Position numbers and translations under genes: made by a program. This document shows, piece by piece, positions 47,151 through 57,910 of a stretch of 64,000 nt of DNA; positions within the stretch are counted from its first letter, which is position 1, and each line of letters begins with the position of its first letter. The notes below the pieces were generated by a model. The model saw only the letters and a program-made list of their open reading frames with translations, was not told the DNA's origin and did no database searches. The stretch comes from Demequina aurantiaca (lineage in GTDB: Bacteria > Actinomycetota > Actinomycetes > Actinomycetales > Demequinaceae), in contig NZ_BBRF01000001.1 of NCBI RefSeq assembly GCF_000975135.1, positions 1,366,380-1,430,379 on the forward strand, read 5' to 3'.

Positions 47151-47193
47151 GGGCCCTTGGTCCCGGTTTATTGTGCGCGGCCAGACGTAGCGT
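47151..47193 (+). promoter_or_regulatory. pflB promoter with DosR/DevR-like box and TAGCGT -10
   Basis: GGGCCCTTGGTCCC at 47151-47164 has the GGGAC-N4-GTCCC dyad shape of the DosR box, with one substitution in the left half. TAGCGT at 47188-47193 fits TAnnnT; the box-hexamer gap is 23 nt. The hexamer at -35 (47165-47170, GGTTTA) is poor, as in activated promoters. The same element in opposite orientation and identical spacing lies before adhE. Confidence 0.7.
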
Positions 47194-47276
47194 TGAACTA
47201 TCGCGTTGGCCCAACCAGGACCCGGCGCACAGGCACCCTCGCCAGCACCCATGGCGAGCAAGAGGAGCGCACCATC

Positions 47277-49583
47277 ATGAGCATCGACACCCCAGCCGTA
47301 TCAGCCGCTGCGAGCAACGGCGCAACCGGCACCAACACCTCCGCCGCGAATGAGCAGCCTACGCAGTGGGCAACGTTCACGCCCGGGCCCTGGTGCGACG
47401 CGATCGACGTGCGCGACTTCATTCAGCGCAACTACACCCCGTACGAGGGCAACGCTGACTTCCTCGCCGGTGCCACCAAGCGCACCACGCACGTGTGGGA
47501 GGAGATCACCAAGCTCTTCCCTGAGGAGCGCGAGAAGGGCGTCTACGACGTCGACGCCGCCACGCCATCGTCCATTACCGCGCACAAGCCCGGCTACATC
47601 GACCGCAACGCGGAGGTCATCGTTGGCCTCCAGACCGATGCCCCGCTCAAGCGCGCCATCATGCCTTTCGGTGGCTGGCGCATGGTCGCCAAGGCGCTGG
47701 AGACCTATGGGTACGCGGTGGATCCCGAGCTCGAGAACATTTTCAGCAACTACCGCAAGACCCACAACGACGGCGTGTTCGACGCCTACCCGCCGGACGT
47801 GCGCGCTGCGCGCTCCAGCCACATCGTCACCGGGCTGCCCGACGCGTACGGCCGCGGCCGCATCATTGGTGACTATCGCCGCGTGGCGCTCTACGGGGTT
47901 GACGCGCTCATCGCAGCCAAGAAGCTCGAGCGTGTGGGCCTGGACATGGAGCGTTCCACCGAGGACATCATCCGCGACCGCGAGGAAAACTCCGAGCAGG
48001 TCAAGGCGCTCAAGGAGCTGAAGACGATGGCTGCCAGCTACGGCTTCGACATCTCCAGCCCCGCCAGCAACGCCAAGGAGGCCGTTCAGTGGCTGTACTT
48101 CGCGTACCTCGCGGCCGTCAAGGAGCAGAACGGCGCGGCGATGTCGCTGGGACGTACCTCCACCTTCCTGGACATCTTCATTCAACGTGACCTCGACGGC
48201 GAAGTACTCACCGAGGGTGAGGCTCAGGAGATCATCGACGACTTCGTGATCAAACTGCGCATCGTCCGCTTCCTGCGCACCCCCGAGTACGACAACCTGT
48301 TCTCGGGAGACCCAACGTGGGTGACGGAGTCCATCGGCGGCATCGGCGACGACGGCCGCCCGCTGGTCAGCAAGAACTCCTTCCGCTTTCTCCAGACCCT
48401 GTACAACTTGGGCCCTGCGCCCGAGCCGAACCTCACCGTGTTCTGGTCGGACAAGCTGCCGCAGGGCTTCAAGGACTTCTGCGCCCAGGTGTCGATCGAC
48501 ACGTCCGCGATTCAGTACGAGTCCGACGAGCTGATCCGCTCCCAGTGCGGCGACGACGCGGCCATCGCGTGCTGCGTGTCCGCCATGGAGGTGGGCAAGC
48601 AGATGCAGTTCTTTGGAGCTCGCGTCAACCTCGCCAAGGCACTGCTGTACTCGATCAATGGTGGCCGCGATGAGGTCTCCGGCAAGCAGGTATCGCCGGT
48701 CTCCGCACCGCTCACCGACGAGGTCCTGGACTACGACGAGGTCCTCGCGGCCTTCGACACCCAGCTGGACTGGCTCGCACAGACCTACGTGGACGCGCTC
48801 AACTGCATCCACTACATGCACGACAAGTACGCCTACGAGCGCATCGAGATGGCGCTGCACGACGGCAACGTCCTGCGCACCATGGCCTGCGGCATCGCCG
48901 GCCTGTCCGTGGCGGCTGACTCGCTGTCGGCCATCAAGTACGCGACCGTCCGTCCTGTGCGTGACGAGACCGGCCTGGTCGTCGACTACAACGTCAACGG
49001 CGAGTACCCCACCTTCGGTAACGACGACGATCGTGTCGACGACATCGCCGTGGACCTCGTCCACCGCTTCATGGCCAAGGTCCGCCGGCAGCCCACGTAC
49101 CGCAATGCGAAGCACACGCAGTCCGTGCTGACCATTACCTCCAATGTGGTCTACGGCACCGCGACCGGCAACACCCCGGATGGTCGCCGCGAAGGCGAGC
49201 CCTTCGCTCCCGGAGCCAACCCCATGAACGGACGCGACAACCACGGCGTGATCGCCTCGGCCTTGTCGGTGGCCAAGCTGCCGTACGCCGATGCTCAGGA
49301 CGGCATTTCGTTGACCACCACCGTGGTCCCTGCGGGGCTGGGACGCGACAAGGCCGAACAGGTCAAGAACCTGGTGGGAATCCTGGACGCCTACAACATC
49401 TCGGATGGCTTCCACCTGAACGTCAACGTTCTCAACCGTGCCACTCTCGAGGACGCCATGGAGCACCCGGAGAACTACCCGCAGCTCACCATCCGCGTCT
49501 CCGGATACGCCGTTAACTTTGTGCGCCTGACTCGCGAGCAGCAGCTCGACGTCCTCTCCCGCACCTTCCACGCAGGACTCTAG
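47277..49583 (+). CDS. pflB: Pyruvate formate-lyase
   Basis: 768 residues from the ATG at 47277 with an AGAGGAG ribosome site; the frame open from 47157 is non-coding upstream. The catalytic cysteine pair is C432-C433 in IACCVSAM, and the glycyl radical site is G743 in RVSGYAVNF, both as in E. coli PflB (760 residues). It splits pyruvate and CoA into acetyl-CoA and formate without oxygen. The N-terminal ~30 residues (Ala/Thr/Asn) are extra. pflA follows 9 bp later. Confidence 0.97.
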   Translation: MSIDTPAVSAAASNGATGTNTSAANEQPTQWATFTPGPWCDAIDVRDFIQRNYTPYEGNADFLAGATKRTTHVWEEITKLFPEEREKGVYDVDAATPSSITAHKPGYIDRNAEVIVGLQTDAPLKRAIMPFGGWRMVAKALETYGYAVDPELENIFSNYRKTHNDGVFDAYPPDVRAARSSHIVTGLPDAYGRGRIIGDYRRVALYGVDALIAAKKLERVGLDMERSTEDIIRDREENSEQVKALKELKTMAASYGFDISSPASNAKEAVQWLYFAYLAAVKEQNGAAMSLGRTSTFLDIFIQRDLDGEVLTEGEAQEIIDDFVIKLRIVRFLRTPEYDNLFSGDPTWVTESIGGIGDDGRPLVSKNSFRFLQTLYNLGPAPEPNLTVFWSDKLPQGFKDFCAQVSIDTSAIQYESDELIRSQCGDDAAIACCVSAMEVGKQMQFFGARVNLAKALLYSINGGRDEVSGKQVSPVSAPLTDEVLDYDEVLAAFDTQLDWLAQTYVDALNCIHYMHDKYAYERIEMALHDGNVLRTMACGIAGLSVAADSLSAIKYATVRPVRDETGLVVDYNVNGEYPTFGNDDDRVDDIAVDLVHRFMAKVRRQPTYRNAKHTQSVLTITSNVVYGTATGNTPDGRREGEPFAPGANPMNGRDNHGVIASALSVAKLPYADAQDGISLTTTVVPAGLGRDKAEQVKNLVGILDAYNISDGFHLNVNVLNRATLEDAMEHPENYPQLTIRVSGYAVNFVRLTREQQLDVLSRTFHAGL

Positions 49584-49592
49584 GAGCACATC

Positions 49593-50402
49593 ATGAGCAT
49601 CGCCCCGGATCTCATCAAGTCACCGTCAATCTCAGTCGCCGACGAGGACCTTCGTCACTCGCTCCGCAACCCTGGCGAGGCAGGCTCCATCCACTCGTGG
49701 GAGCTCGTCACCTCGGTGGACGGTCCGGGTAGTCGACTGACTATCTTCCTGGCCGGCTGCCCACTGCGCTGCCTGTACTGCCACAATCCCGATACCTGGC
49801 AGATGCGCCGCGGCGAGCGTCACACGCTCGACGACGTCATGGCCAAGGTGCGCCGTTACGCGCCGGTTCTCCAGGCAACCGGCGGGGGAGTCACCCTGTC
49901 GGGTGGCGAGCCGCTGCTGCAGGCCCAGTTCGTGGAGAGCATCTTCGCGGAGTGCAAGAAGCTCGGCATCCACACGGCCCTGGACACCTCCGGGTTCCTG
50001 GGAGGTCGCGCCACGAACCAACTGCTCAACGACACCGACCTGGTGCTACTCGACGTGAAGTCCGGCCTGCCGGACGTCTACCGCAAGGCCACGGGCCGCC
50101 CACTGCAGCCCACCCTTGACTTTGGTCGCCGCCTGTCCGCCCAGGGCAAGAAGATTTGGGCCCGGTTTGTGCTGGTGCCAGGTCTGACTGACGGCGAAGA
50201 CAACGTCGAGGCGGTGGCCGACTACCTCGCGAGCCTCGACACCGTCGAGCGCGTCGAAGTGCTGCCCTTCCACCAGATGGGCAAGGACAAGTGGGCCGAG
50301 CTCGACGAGGCGTACGCCCTAGCCGACACCAAGCCGCCCTCGGACGAACTCCAGGAACGCGTGCGCGCCCAGTTCGCCCGCCGCGGCCTGACGGTGTTCT
50401 AG
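49593..50402 (+). CDS. pflA: Pyruvate formate-lyase activating enzyme
   Basis: 269 residues. Radical-SAM Cx3Cx2C is visible as GCPLRCLYCHNPDTW, followed by GGGVTLSGGEPLLQ and DVKSGLPD. It reductively cleaves AdoMet to place the radical on PflB Gly743. Downstream of pflB by 9 bp, with a terminator 46 bp after its stop, so pflBA is a unit. Confidence 0.96.
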   Translation: MSIAPDLIKSPSISVADEDLRHSLRNPGEAGSIHSWELVTSVDGPGSRLTIFLAGCPLRCLYCHNPDTWQMRRGERHTLDDVMAKVRRYAPVLQATGGGVTLSGGEPLLQAQFVESIFAECKKLGIHTALDTSGFLGGRATNQLLNDTDLVLLDVKSGLPDVYRKATGRPLQPTLDFGRRLSAQGKKIWARFVLVPGLTDGEDNVEAVADYLASLDTVERVEVLPFHQMGKDKWAELDEAYALADTKPPSDELQERVRAQFARRGLTVF

Positions 50403-50448
50403 GCAAAACAGACTTCTAGGCGAGCGGACACCTCGCCTGGGACAACAC

Positions 50449-50488
50449 AAGATCGACCGGCCCACGGGACATGGTGCCGGTCGATTTT
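50449..50488 (+). terminator. Intrinsic terminator after pflBA
   Basis: ATCGACCGGC (50452-50461) pairs with GCCGGTCGAT (50476-50485); outward A-T pairs and a G-U extend the stem to about 13 bp, with TTTT at 50485-50488. A smaller hairpin, AGGCGAG/CTCGCCT, is at 50418-50438. Confidence 0.85.
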
Positions 50489-50559
50489 GCTGTTCCCAAG
50501 CATCGGCCGATGCTGTGGCCGGTATTCCCTGGCCGTCGCCGCATCGGGGCTAAAAAGTT

Positions 50560-50602
50560 GGGACCAAGGGCCCGAGGAAGCCGTCCATTGCGGGCATAGC
50601 GT
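50560..50602 (+). promoter_or_regulatory. adhE promoter with DosR/DevR-like box and TAGCGT -10
   Basis: GGGACCAAGGGCCC at 50560-50573 is the exact reverse complement of the pflB box. TAGCGT at 50597-50602 follows after 23 nt, the same spacing as before pflB; GAA and TA positions downstream are also shared. The left half GGGAC is perfect, the right is GGCCC instead of GTCCC. The start of adhE is 59 bp beyond. Confidence 0.7.
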
Positions 50603-50661
50603 GGAAGTAGTTCATCGACCCGAATCCCGAGCCGAGTTCCCACTCTAGGAGAAGTCCGGAA

Positions 50662-53388
50662 ATGACCACCACGAACCCCGACGTGACGACCGCCAGTGCG
50701 CAGGAAGGCGCCGTCGTTGACGTTGCCGCCGCCATCGATGCCCTGGTCGACAAAGCGCAGACCGCACTCGCAGAGTACGACGCGTTCGACCAGGAACAGA
50801 TCAACCACATCGTCAAGAAGGCCTCGGTCGCCGCGCTGAACCACCACGGCGAGCTCGCGGTCCACGCGGTCAAGGAGACCGGACGTGGCGTGTTCGAGGA
50901 CAAGGCCGTCAAGAACATCTTCGCCTGCGAACACGTGACCCACTCGATGGGACCCATGAAGACCGTGGGCGTCATCAACGAGGACCCCATCCTCGGCATC
51001 ACCGAAATCGCGGAACCCGTGGGCGTCATCTGTGGCGTCACCCCGGTGACCAACCCCACCTCGACCGCGATCTTCAAGGCGCTCATTGCGATCAAGACCC
51101 GCAACCCCATCGTGTTCGCGTTCCACCCGAACGCCCAGCAGTCCTCCGTGGCCGCAGCACGCATCGTCCGCGATGCCGCCGTTGCCGCCGGAGCCCCCGA
51201 GAACTGCGTGCAGTGGGTGGAGACCCCCTCGCTCGACGCGACCGGCCTGCTCATGAACCACCCCGGCGTCGCGCTAATCCTTGCCACCGGCGGCAATGCG
51301 ATGGTGAAGGCCGCCTACTCATGCGGCAAGCCCGCCCTCGGCGTGGGCGCCGGCAACGTTCCCGCCTACATTCACACCTCTGCCAAGGTGGGTCGCGCTG
51401 TCAACGACATCGTGATCTCCAAGGCGTTCGACAACGGCATGGTGTGCGCATCGGAGCAGGCGGTGATCCTGGACGACGAGATCTACGACGAGGCGTTGAG
51501 CCTCTTTGACCGCCTTCACGCGTACCGGGTCACCCCCGCAGAGAAGGCCAAGCTCGAGGAGTTCATCTTCGGTGTTGCTGCCGACGGATCAAACTGCGCC
51601 GGCGCCAAGCTCAACCCCAACGTGGTGGGCAAGTCGCCGCAGTGGATTGCCGAACAGGCAGGATTCTCCGTGCCCGACGAGACGTCCATCATCCTGGCCG
51701 AGGTCTCCGAGGTAGGCGAGAGCGAGCCGCTCACCCGCGAGAAGCTGTGCCCCGTTCTCGCCGTGCTGCGTGCCACGAGCACCGAGCAGGGCCTGGCCTA
51801 CGCCGAGCAGATGGTGGAGTTCAATGGACTTGGCCACTCCGCGGCCATCCACGCGACGGACGATGCGCTGATTCAGGAGTTCGGACGCCGGGTCAAGGCG
51901 GTACGCATCATCTGCAACTCACCCTCAAGCCACGGCGGAATCGGCGACATCTACAACGCCTTCCTGCCCTCGCTGACGCTGGGCTGCGGCTCCTACGGCC
52001 ACAACTCGGTCTCCAACAACGTGACCGCGGTCAACCTCATCAACGTTAAGCGAATTGGACGCAGGAACAACAACATGCAGTGGTTCAAGGTGCCCAGTAA
52101 GGTCTACTTCGAGCCCAACGCGATCCAGTACCTGCGCGACATGCCCGACGTCGACCGGGTAACGATCGTCACCGACGCCACCATGACCCGCATCGGCGTC
52201 GTGGACACGGTCATCGACGTGCTGCGCCGTCGCAACAACAACGTGGCACTGCAGATCATCGACAACGTCGAGCCCGAGCCCTCCATCGCCACGGTCAAGG
52301 CCGGAGCCGAGACCATTCGTGCCTTCAAGCCAGACACGATCATCGCGGTGGGCGGAGGTTCGCCGATGGACGCCTCCAAGGTGATGTGGCTGCTCTACGA
52401 GCACCCCGAGGTCGACTTCTCTGACCTCAAGGAGAAGTTCTTCGACGTCCGCAAGCGTGCCTTCACCTTCCCCAAGCTGGGCGAACTCGCCAAGCTGGTG
52501 TGCATCCCGACCACGTCGGGCACCGGCGCCGAAGTCACCCCGTTCGCGGTCATCACGGACACGGAGACGGGCCGCAAGTACCCGCTCGCCGACTACGCCT
52601 TGACCCCCACGGTCGCGATCATCGACCCCGTGCTGACGGCCAACCTGCCGTCCCGCGTGGCCGCCGACTCCGGCTTCGACGCCCTGACCCACGCCACCGA
52701 GGCGTACGTCTCCGTGTACGCCAACGACTTCACCGATGGCATGGCCCTGCAAGCTATCCGCCTGGTCTTCGAAAACATCGAGGAGTCCGTCACGGTGGGT
52801 GGCACCGCCGTCAAGGCACGCGAGAAGATGCACAACGCGGCGACCATCGCCGGCATGGCGTTTGGAAACGCGTTCCTCGGCCTGGTCCACGCGATGTCGC
52901 ACGTGACCGGATCGATGTTCCACGTCGCCCACGGCCGCACCAACGCGATCTACCTCCCGCACGTCATCCGCTACAACGGCAAGGTCCCCACCAAGCCCAC
53001 GTCGTGGCCCAAGCAGGAGACTTACGTCGCCCCCGAGCGCTTCCAGGAGATCGCCAAGATGCTGGGCCTGGCCCACGAGACTCCCGAGATCGCGGTCGAG
53101 GCTTACGCCACGGCGGTCGAGGAGCTACGCGTCAAGGTCGGCATCGAGGGTTCCTTCCAAGAGGTGGGAGTGGACGAGGCGGCGTTCATGTCGAGTCTCG
53201 ATACCTTGGCCATGAACGCCTACGAGGACCAGTGCGCACCCGCGAACCCCCGCCTGCCCATGCTGGACGACATGAAGATCATGATGGAATCCGCGTACTA
53301 CGGGGCCCGCTACGAGGAGGTCCGCGACCGCGCGGTCACTGAGTCAGCCCCCGCACCCAAGAAGGGCGGTCGCAAGGCTAAGGCCTAA
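50662..53388 (+). CDS. adhE: Bifunctional acetaldehyde-CoA / alcohol dehydrogenase
   Basis: 908 residues with a TAGGAGAAG ribosome site. N-terminal ALDH domain (about 15-450) with Cys in NGMVCASEQ; C-terminal iron-type ADH domain (about 460-880) with GGGSPMDASKVM, and metal-binding HAMSHVTGSMFHVAHG. It converts acetyl-CoA to acetaldehyde and ethanol, regenerating NAD+ during anaerobic growth on PflB product. A Lys/Gly/Ala-rich tail is extra. Its own promoter carries the DosR-like box. Confidence 0.96.
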   Translation: MTTTNPDVTTASAQEGAVVDVAAAIDALVDKAQTALAEYDAFDQEQINHIVKKASVAALNHHGELAVHAVKETGRGVFEDKAVKNIFACEHVTHSMGPMKTVGVINEDPILGITEIAEPVGVICGVTPVTNPTSTAIFKALIAIKTRNPIVFAFHPNAQQSSVAAARIVRDAAVAAGAPENCVQWVETPSLDATGLLMNHPGVALILATGGNAMVKAAYSCGKPALGVGAGNVPAYIHTSAKVGRAVNDIVISKAFDNGMVCASEQAVILDDEIYDEALSLFDRLHAYRVTPAEKAKLEEFIFGVAADGSNCAGAKLNPNVVGKSPQWIAEQAGFSVPDETSIILAEVSEVGESEPLTREKLCPVLAVLRATSTEQGLAYAEQMVEFNGLGHSAAIHATDDALIQEFGRRVKAVRIICNSPSSHGGIGDIYNAFLPSLTLGCGSYGHNSVSNNVTAVNLINVKRIGRRNNNMQWFKVPSKVYFEPNAIQYLRDMPDVDRVTIVTDATMTRIGVVDTVIDVLRRRNNNVALQIIDNVEPEPSIATVKAGAETIRAFKPDTIIAVGGGSPMDASKVMWLLYEHPEVDFSDLKEKFFDVRKRAFTFPKLGELAKLVCIPTTSGTGAEVTPFAVITDTETGRKYPLADYALTPTVAIIDPVLTANLPSRVAADSGFDALTHATEAYVSVYANDFTDGMALQAIRLVFENIEESVTVGGTAVKAREKMHNAATIAGMAFGNAFLGLVHAMSHVTGSMFHVAHGRTNAIYLPHVIRYNGKVPTKPTSWPKQETYVAPERFQEIAKMLGLAHETPEIAVEAYATAVEELRVKVGIEGSFQEVGVDEAAFMSSLDTLAMNAYEDQCAPANPRLPMLDDMKIMMESAYYGARYEEVRDRAVTESAPAPKKGGRKAKA

Positions 53389-53437
53389 CGCCCCGTATAG
53401 ATTTCCGTCGGATCGGGGACACTCCGGCGGACCACCG

Positions 53438-53471
53438 CGCCCCGGCTTCTGCAAAGAGGTCGGGGCGTTTT
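53438..53471 (+). terminator. Intrinsic terminator after adhE
   Basis: CGCCCCG (53438-53444) pairs with CGGGGCG (53461-53467) around a 16-nt loop, followed by TTTT at 53468-53471. It lies 13 bp before the 3' end of the convergent oxidoreductase gene. Confidence 0.8.
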
Positions 53472-53483
53472 GGCGTCCCGAGG

Positions 53484-54860
53484 CTAGAGATGCCCGCCTA
53501 CGAGGGGAGATAGTGCCCGCGCGATCACCGACGGGCGGCGGGTGAGGCGTTCCTCAGCATCGGCGACGCTCAATCCAACCAAGCCGGCGTTCGCTCCCAG
53601 CCAGCGCAGGGGTTCCACCTCCCAGCGCCGGGACCGGTGTCCCACCCACGGCAAGTGAGTCAGGGCAGTGTCCTCACCCAGGATGAGGTCGCGCAATGTG
53701 CGGCCCGCCAGGTTTGTGGTCGTCACGCCGTCCCCGACATAACCTCCAGCCCAGCCGATGCCCGTGTCTGCGTCGAGACCCACCGAGGCGTGCCAGTCGC
53801 GCGCGATGCCGAGTGCCCCGCCCCAACGGTGAGTGATCGGCGTACCGGCGAGCGTGGGAAACATCTCCACGATGCTGGCCTGCAGCTTGGCGAAGACCTT
53901 GGTGTGGGTGTCGAACTCGGGTCGGGTCGCGGACCCAAAGTGATAGGGCGCGCCTCGGCCACCAAAGATCATGCGACCGTCCGCCGTGCGCTGCCCATAC
54001 ACGATCAGGTGGCGGTAGTCGCTGAAGGTCTCGCGCTGCGCTAGGCCGATCTCTTGCCACTGCGGGTCGCTCAGCGGGGCGGTCGCAATCATGAGTGAGT
54101 AGACGGGCGCCACGGCGCGCTTGTACCCGGGTAGTTGGGCGGTGTAGCCCTCGGTGGCCCGGATGACGTGCGCTGCCGTGATCTCACCGCCGGGGGTGGC
54201 CACACGATGCGGGCCGATGGCGGTGGCGGGCGTGCCCTCGTAGAGGTCCACGCCCATGTCCTGCACGGCTGCTGCCAGGGCTCGCACCAGACGCGCGGGC
54301 TGGATGACGGCGCAGTCCGGGGTGTAGGTGCCGCCCAGGGTTCCGGTCGCGTTGAGTCGTGTCGCCGCGGCGTCGCGGTCGAGGAGGTGGACGCGATCCC
54401 CGAGGCCAAACTCGTCCGCCTCGCTCACCTCCGCCTGCGCGCGCTCCCATTGAAGCTCGGTGCGCGCCACCACCACCGTGCCGCCTTTGGTGATGTGGGC
54501 ATCGGCGGAAACGTCGTCAGCGGCAGCGATGAGCTCGTCCACCGAGGCCCGCATCGCGGCATCGAAGGCGAGTGCCGAGTCGCGGCCGTGCTCCTTCGCG
54601 AGGGTGGCGATGGACGTGGGCAGGAGCGCCGATGCCCACCCGCCGTTGCGCCCCGAGGCGCCGAAACCCGCGAATTCCTTGTCGACGATGGTGATGCGCG
54701 CATCGGGCCGTGCGCGCTTGAGGTAGTACGCGGTCCACAGGCCGGTGAAGCCGGCGCCCACGATCGCGACGTCGACGTCAATGTCACGCGCGAGGGGGCG
54801 GGTGGGAGTAATAGGGGAGTCGAGCCCGTCCAACCATAGTGAGGGTGGGGGTGCGGTCAC
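53484..54860 (-). CDS. FAD-dependent amine oxidoreductase (DAO/PuuB-like) 1
   Basis: 458 residues from a GTG at 54860 overlapping the lrp stop (GTGA); a GTG at 54872 is possible. DAO-family FAD motif VAIVGAGFTGLWTAYYLKR, then SGRNGGWASA and a C-terminal YVGDGVTTTNLAGRTL. Closest in look to gamma-glutamylputrescine oxidase and glycine/D-amino acid oxidases. It sits with the polyamine transporter and Lrp regulator, so it likely oxidises a polyamine derivative or amino acid; the exact substrate is uncertain. Confidence 0.88.
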   Translation of the reverse strand: MTAPPPSLWLDGLDSPITPTRPLARDIDVDVAIVGAGFTGLWTAYYLKRARPDARITIVDKEFAGFGASGRNGGWASALLPTSIATLAKEHGRDSALAFDAAMRASVDELIAAADDVSADAHITKGGTVVVARTELQWERAQAEVSEADEFGLGDRVHLLDRDAAATRLNATGTLGGTYTPDCAVIQPARLVRALAAAVQDMGVDLYEGTPATAIGPHRVATPGGEITAAHVIRATEGYTAQLPGYKRAVAPVYSLMIATAPLSDPQWQEIGLAQRETFSDYRHLIVYGQRTADGRMIFGGRGAPYHFGSATRPEFDTHTKVFAKLQASIVEMFPTLAGTPITHRWGGALGIARDWHASVGLDADTGIGWAGGYVGDGVTTTNLAGRTLRDLILGEDTALTHLPWVGHRSRRWEVEPLRWLGANAGLVGLSVADAEERLTRRPSVIARALSPLVGGHL

Positions 54861-55333
54861 TTCACCCCCCACGAATAGGTCTGTTTGCGGAGTTCGAGAT
54901 AGACGAAGGTCTCTGTCGTGACAACGCCCGGGATAGAGCGGATCTGCTTGCTAATCAGCGAGTACAGGTGAGCGTCGGACTCGCAGACGACCTCGACAAG
55001 AAGGTCGAAGGAGCCCGCAGTGATGACCACGTAATCCACCTCGTCAATCGATTCCAGCGCATCGGCGACTGGTTCCGGTGGTCCCGACACCTTGATACCG
55101 ACCATGGCCTGGCGCGCGAATCCCATCTCGACGGGGTTGGTGACCGCGATGATCTGCATCACGCCGGTGTCGATGAGCCGCTGGACACGGCTGCGCACGG
55201 CGGCCTCCGACAGTCCCACCACTTTGCTGATGGCCGCGTAGGACAGCCGGCCGTCGTGCTGCAGCTGCTCGATGATGACCTTGTTGACGGGGTCGAGCGG
55301 GCTAGTGTTCTTGGCGGCATCGGCATTGTTCAT
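54857..55333 (-). CDS. Lrp/AsnC-family transcriptional regulator
   Basis: 158 residues from the ATG at 55333. Helix-turn-helix (LSYAAISKVVGLSEAAVRSRVQRLIDTG) plus a C-terminal RAM ligand domain (VDYVVITAGSFDLLVEVVCE). Divergent from the polyamine operon, with a perfect 14-bp palindrome in between. It likely senses an amine or amino acid and controls both directions. Confidence 0.92.
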   Translation of the reverse strand: MNNADAAKNTSPLDPVNKVIIEQLQHDGRLSYAAISKVVGLSEAAVRSRVQRLIDTGVMQIIAVTNPVEMGFARQAMVGIKVSGPPEPVADALESIDEVDYVVITAGSFDLLVEVVCESDAHLYSLISKQIRSIPGVVTTETFVYLELRKQTYSWGVK

Positions 55334-55399
55334 GGTTAGCAGTGTGGTCGCCCCCAGGGGTTCGGTCAACCCGCCAGGCGGTTCAGTCCTACGGTTTCA

Positions 55400-55413
55400 T
55401 TACAATCTTGTAA
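55400..55413. promoter_or_regulatory. Candidate operator, palindrome in the lrp-potD spacer
   Basis: TTACAATCTTGTAA is a perfect 6+2+6 inverted repeat in an AT-rich patch, about 67 bp upstream of lrp and 177 bp upstream of potD. It is the best candidate for the Lrp-type regulator. Confidence 0.5.
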
Positions 55414-55539
55414 ATACTTACGCTGGATTAGCGGCGAAAATCGCTCTTTTCCGCGCAAATGCTCGCCAGGACTGTATTTTCATGCCAGTATCAATTTCAG
55501 AATCCCGCTGACGCAGGATCCGTGCACACATCGAAGTGA

Positions 55540-55559
55540 GGCGGACCTCTAGGTTCGCC
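55540..55559 (+). promoter_or_regulatory. Dyad 30 bp upstream of the potD start
   Basis: GGCG and ACCT pair with AGGT and CGCC across a G-T wobble and a CT turn (9 bp including the wobble). It may be a second operator or a leader hairpin just before the AGGAGG site. Confidence 0.45.
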
Positions 55560-55589
55560 TTCGTTGGAACTGACCACCAGGAGGTTGAC

Positions 55590-56760
55590 GTGTCTGAAGT
55601 CTCGCCGGAGGAAAACAGCAAGAAGGGCGTCTCGCGCAGGGGCGTGCTGATTGGGGGCGCGGCAGGTGTGGCCGGTATCGCGGCCTTCGCATTCCTGAGT
55701 GGTCGCGGTGGAGGCGGCGGGAGCGCAACCGCGGATTGCGTCACGACCGACCTGTCGGCCTCGGAACCCACGCTCGCGGTGTCGAACTGGCCCGAGTACA
55801 TCGACGTCGATGACGGCGACTACGTGTCAACGCTCACCCAGTTCCAGGAGGACTCCGGACTCCAGGTGACGTACACCCCGGACGTGAACGACAACCTCGA
55901 GTTCTTCGCCAAGGTACGCAACCAACTTGGTGCCTGCCAGCCGACGGGCCGGGACTTGTTTGTGCTGACGGACTGGATGGCCGCGCGCATGGTGCAGGCC
56001 GGGTGGACGCAGAAGCTCGACAAGGCAAACGTGCCGAACCTCGACAAGAACCTCATCTCGTCGCTTCGAGCACCCACATGGGACCAGAACCGCGACTACT
56101 CCGCACCGTGGCAGGCCGGCTTCACCGGCATTGCGTACAACAAGTCGCTCGTCCCAGAGGTGCGCACTATGGACGAGTTGCTCACGCGTGCCGACCTCAA
56201 GGGCAAGGTCACGTTGCTGACGGAGATGGAAGACACGATGGGCCTGCTGATGCTCTCGGACGGGGCGGACCCCGAGAACTTCACTGATGACCAGTACGCG
56301 GCGGCCCTCGACAAGCTGTCGAAGGCACGTGCGGAAGGTCAGATCCGCGCCTTTACCGGCAACGAGTACATCAACGACCTGGCCGCCGGGAACATCGCCG
56401 CATGCGTGGCATGGTCCGGCGACGTAGCCGCGGCCGACAACGAGGACTTGGTCTTCCTGCCGCCAGACGAGGGCATGATGATCTGGTCCGACAACATGCT
56501 CGTGCCGGTCCAGGGCCTGCACAAGGCGAACGCGGAAAAGTGGATCAACTACTACTACGACCCCAAGGTCGCCGCCAAGCTCGCCGCCTATGTGTGGTAC
56601 GTCTGCCCGGTTGAAGGTGCGCGGGCGGAGATGGAGTCGATTGACCCATCGCTCGTGGACAACCCCCTGATCTTCCCCACGGACGAGTACCTGTCCAAGA
56701 CTCACGGTTTCAAGGCGATCACGGACGACGAGCGGGCAGTCCTCGAGAAGGAATACACGA

Positions 56761-56774
<14 letters not shown>
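55590..56774 (+). CDS. potD: Polyamine ABC transporter substrate-binding protein (PotD-like)
   Basis: 394 residues from a GTG at 55590 with an AGGAGG site. A Tat signal (SRRGVLIGGAAGVAG) sits at about residues 15-38, then a Gly-rich linker. The PotD/PotF fold opens with LAVSNWPEYID and has NEYINDLAAGN and DNMLVPVQGL later. It binds putrescine or spermidine outside the cell. It overlaps potA by 14 bp. Confidence 0.9.
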
Positions 56775-57909
<1,135 letters not shown>

Positions 57910-57910
57910 C

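Noticed and set aside
47111-47276. Rex (TTGTGAA-N4-TTCACAA) site before pflB
   Set aside because: Only an isolated TTGTG at 47171 is present, without the second half; the DosR-like box fits better.
47301-49589. A 762-codon open frame antisense to pflB
   Set aside because: Its product shows no domain, and pflB on the other strand has both catalytic motifs; GC-rich third positions leave the opposite frame open.
51925-53076. A 383-codon minus-strand frame opposite adhE
   Set aside because: Mirror frame of a well-supported gene; His/Asp/Val-rich composition typical of antisense translation.
55334-55589. A riboswitch for polyamines or amino acids before potD
   Set aside because: Only short palindromes are present; nothing matches a known aptamer.
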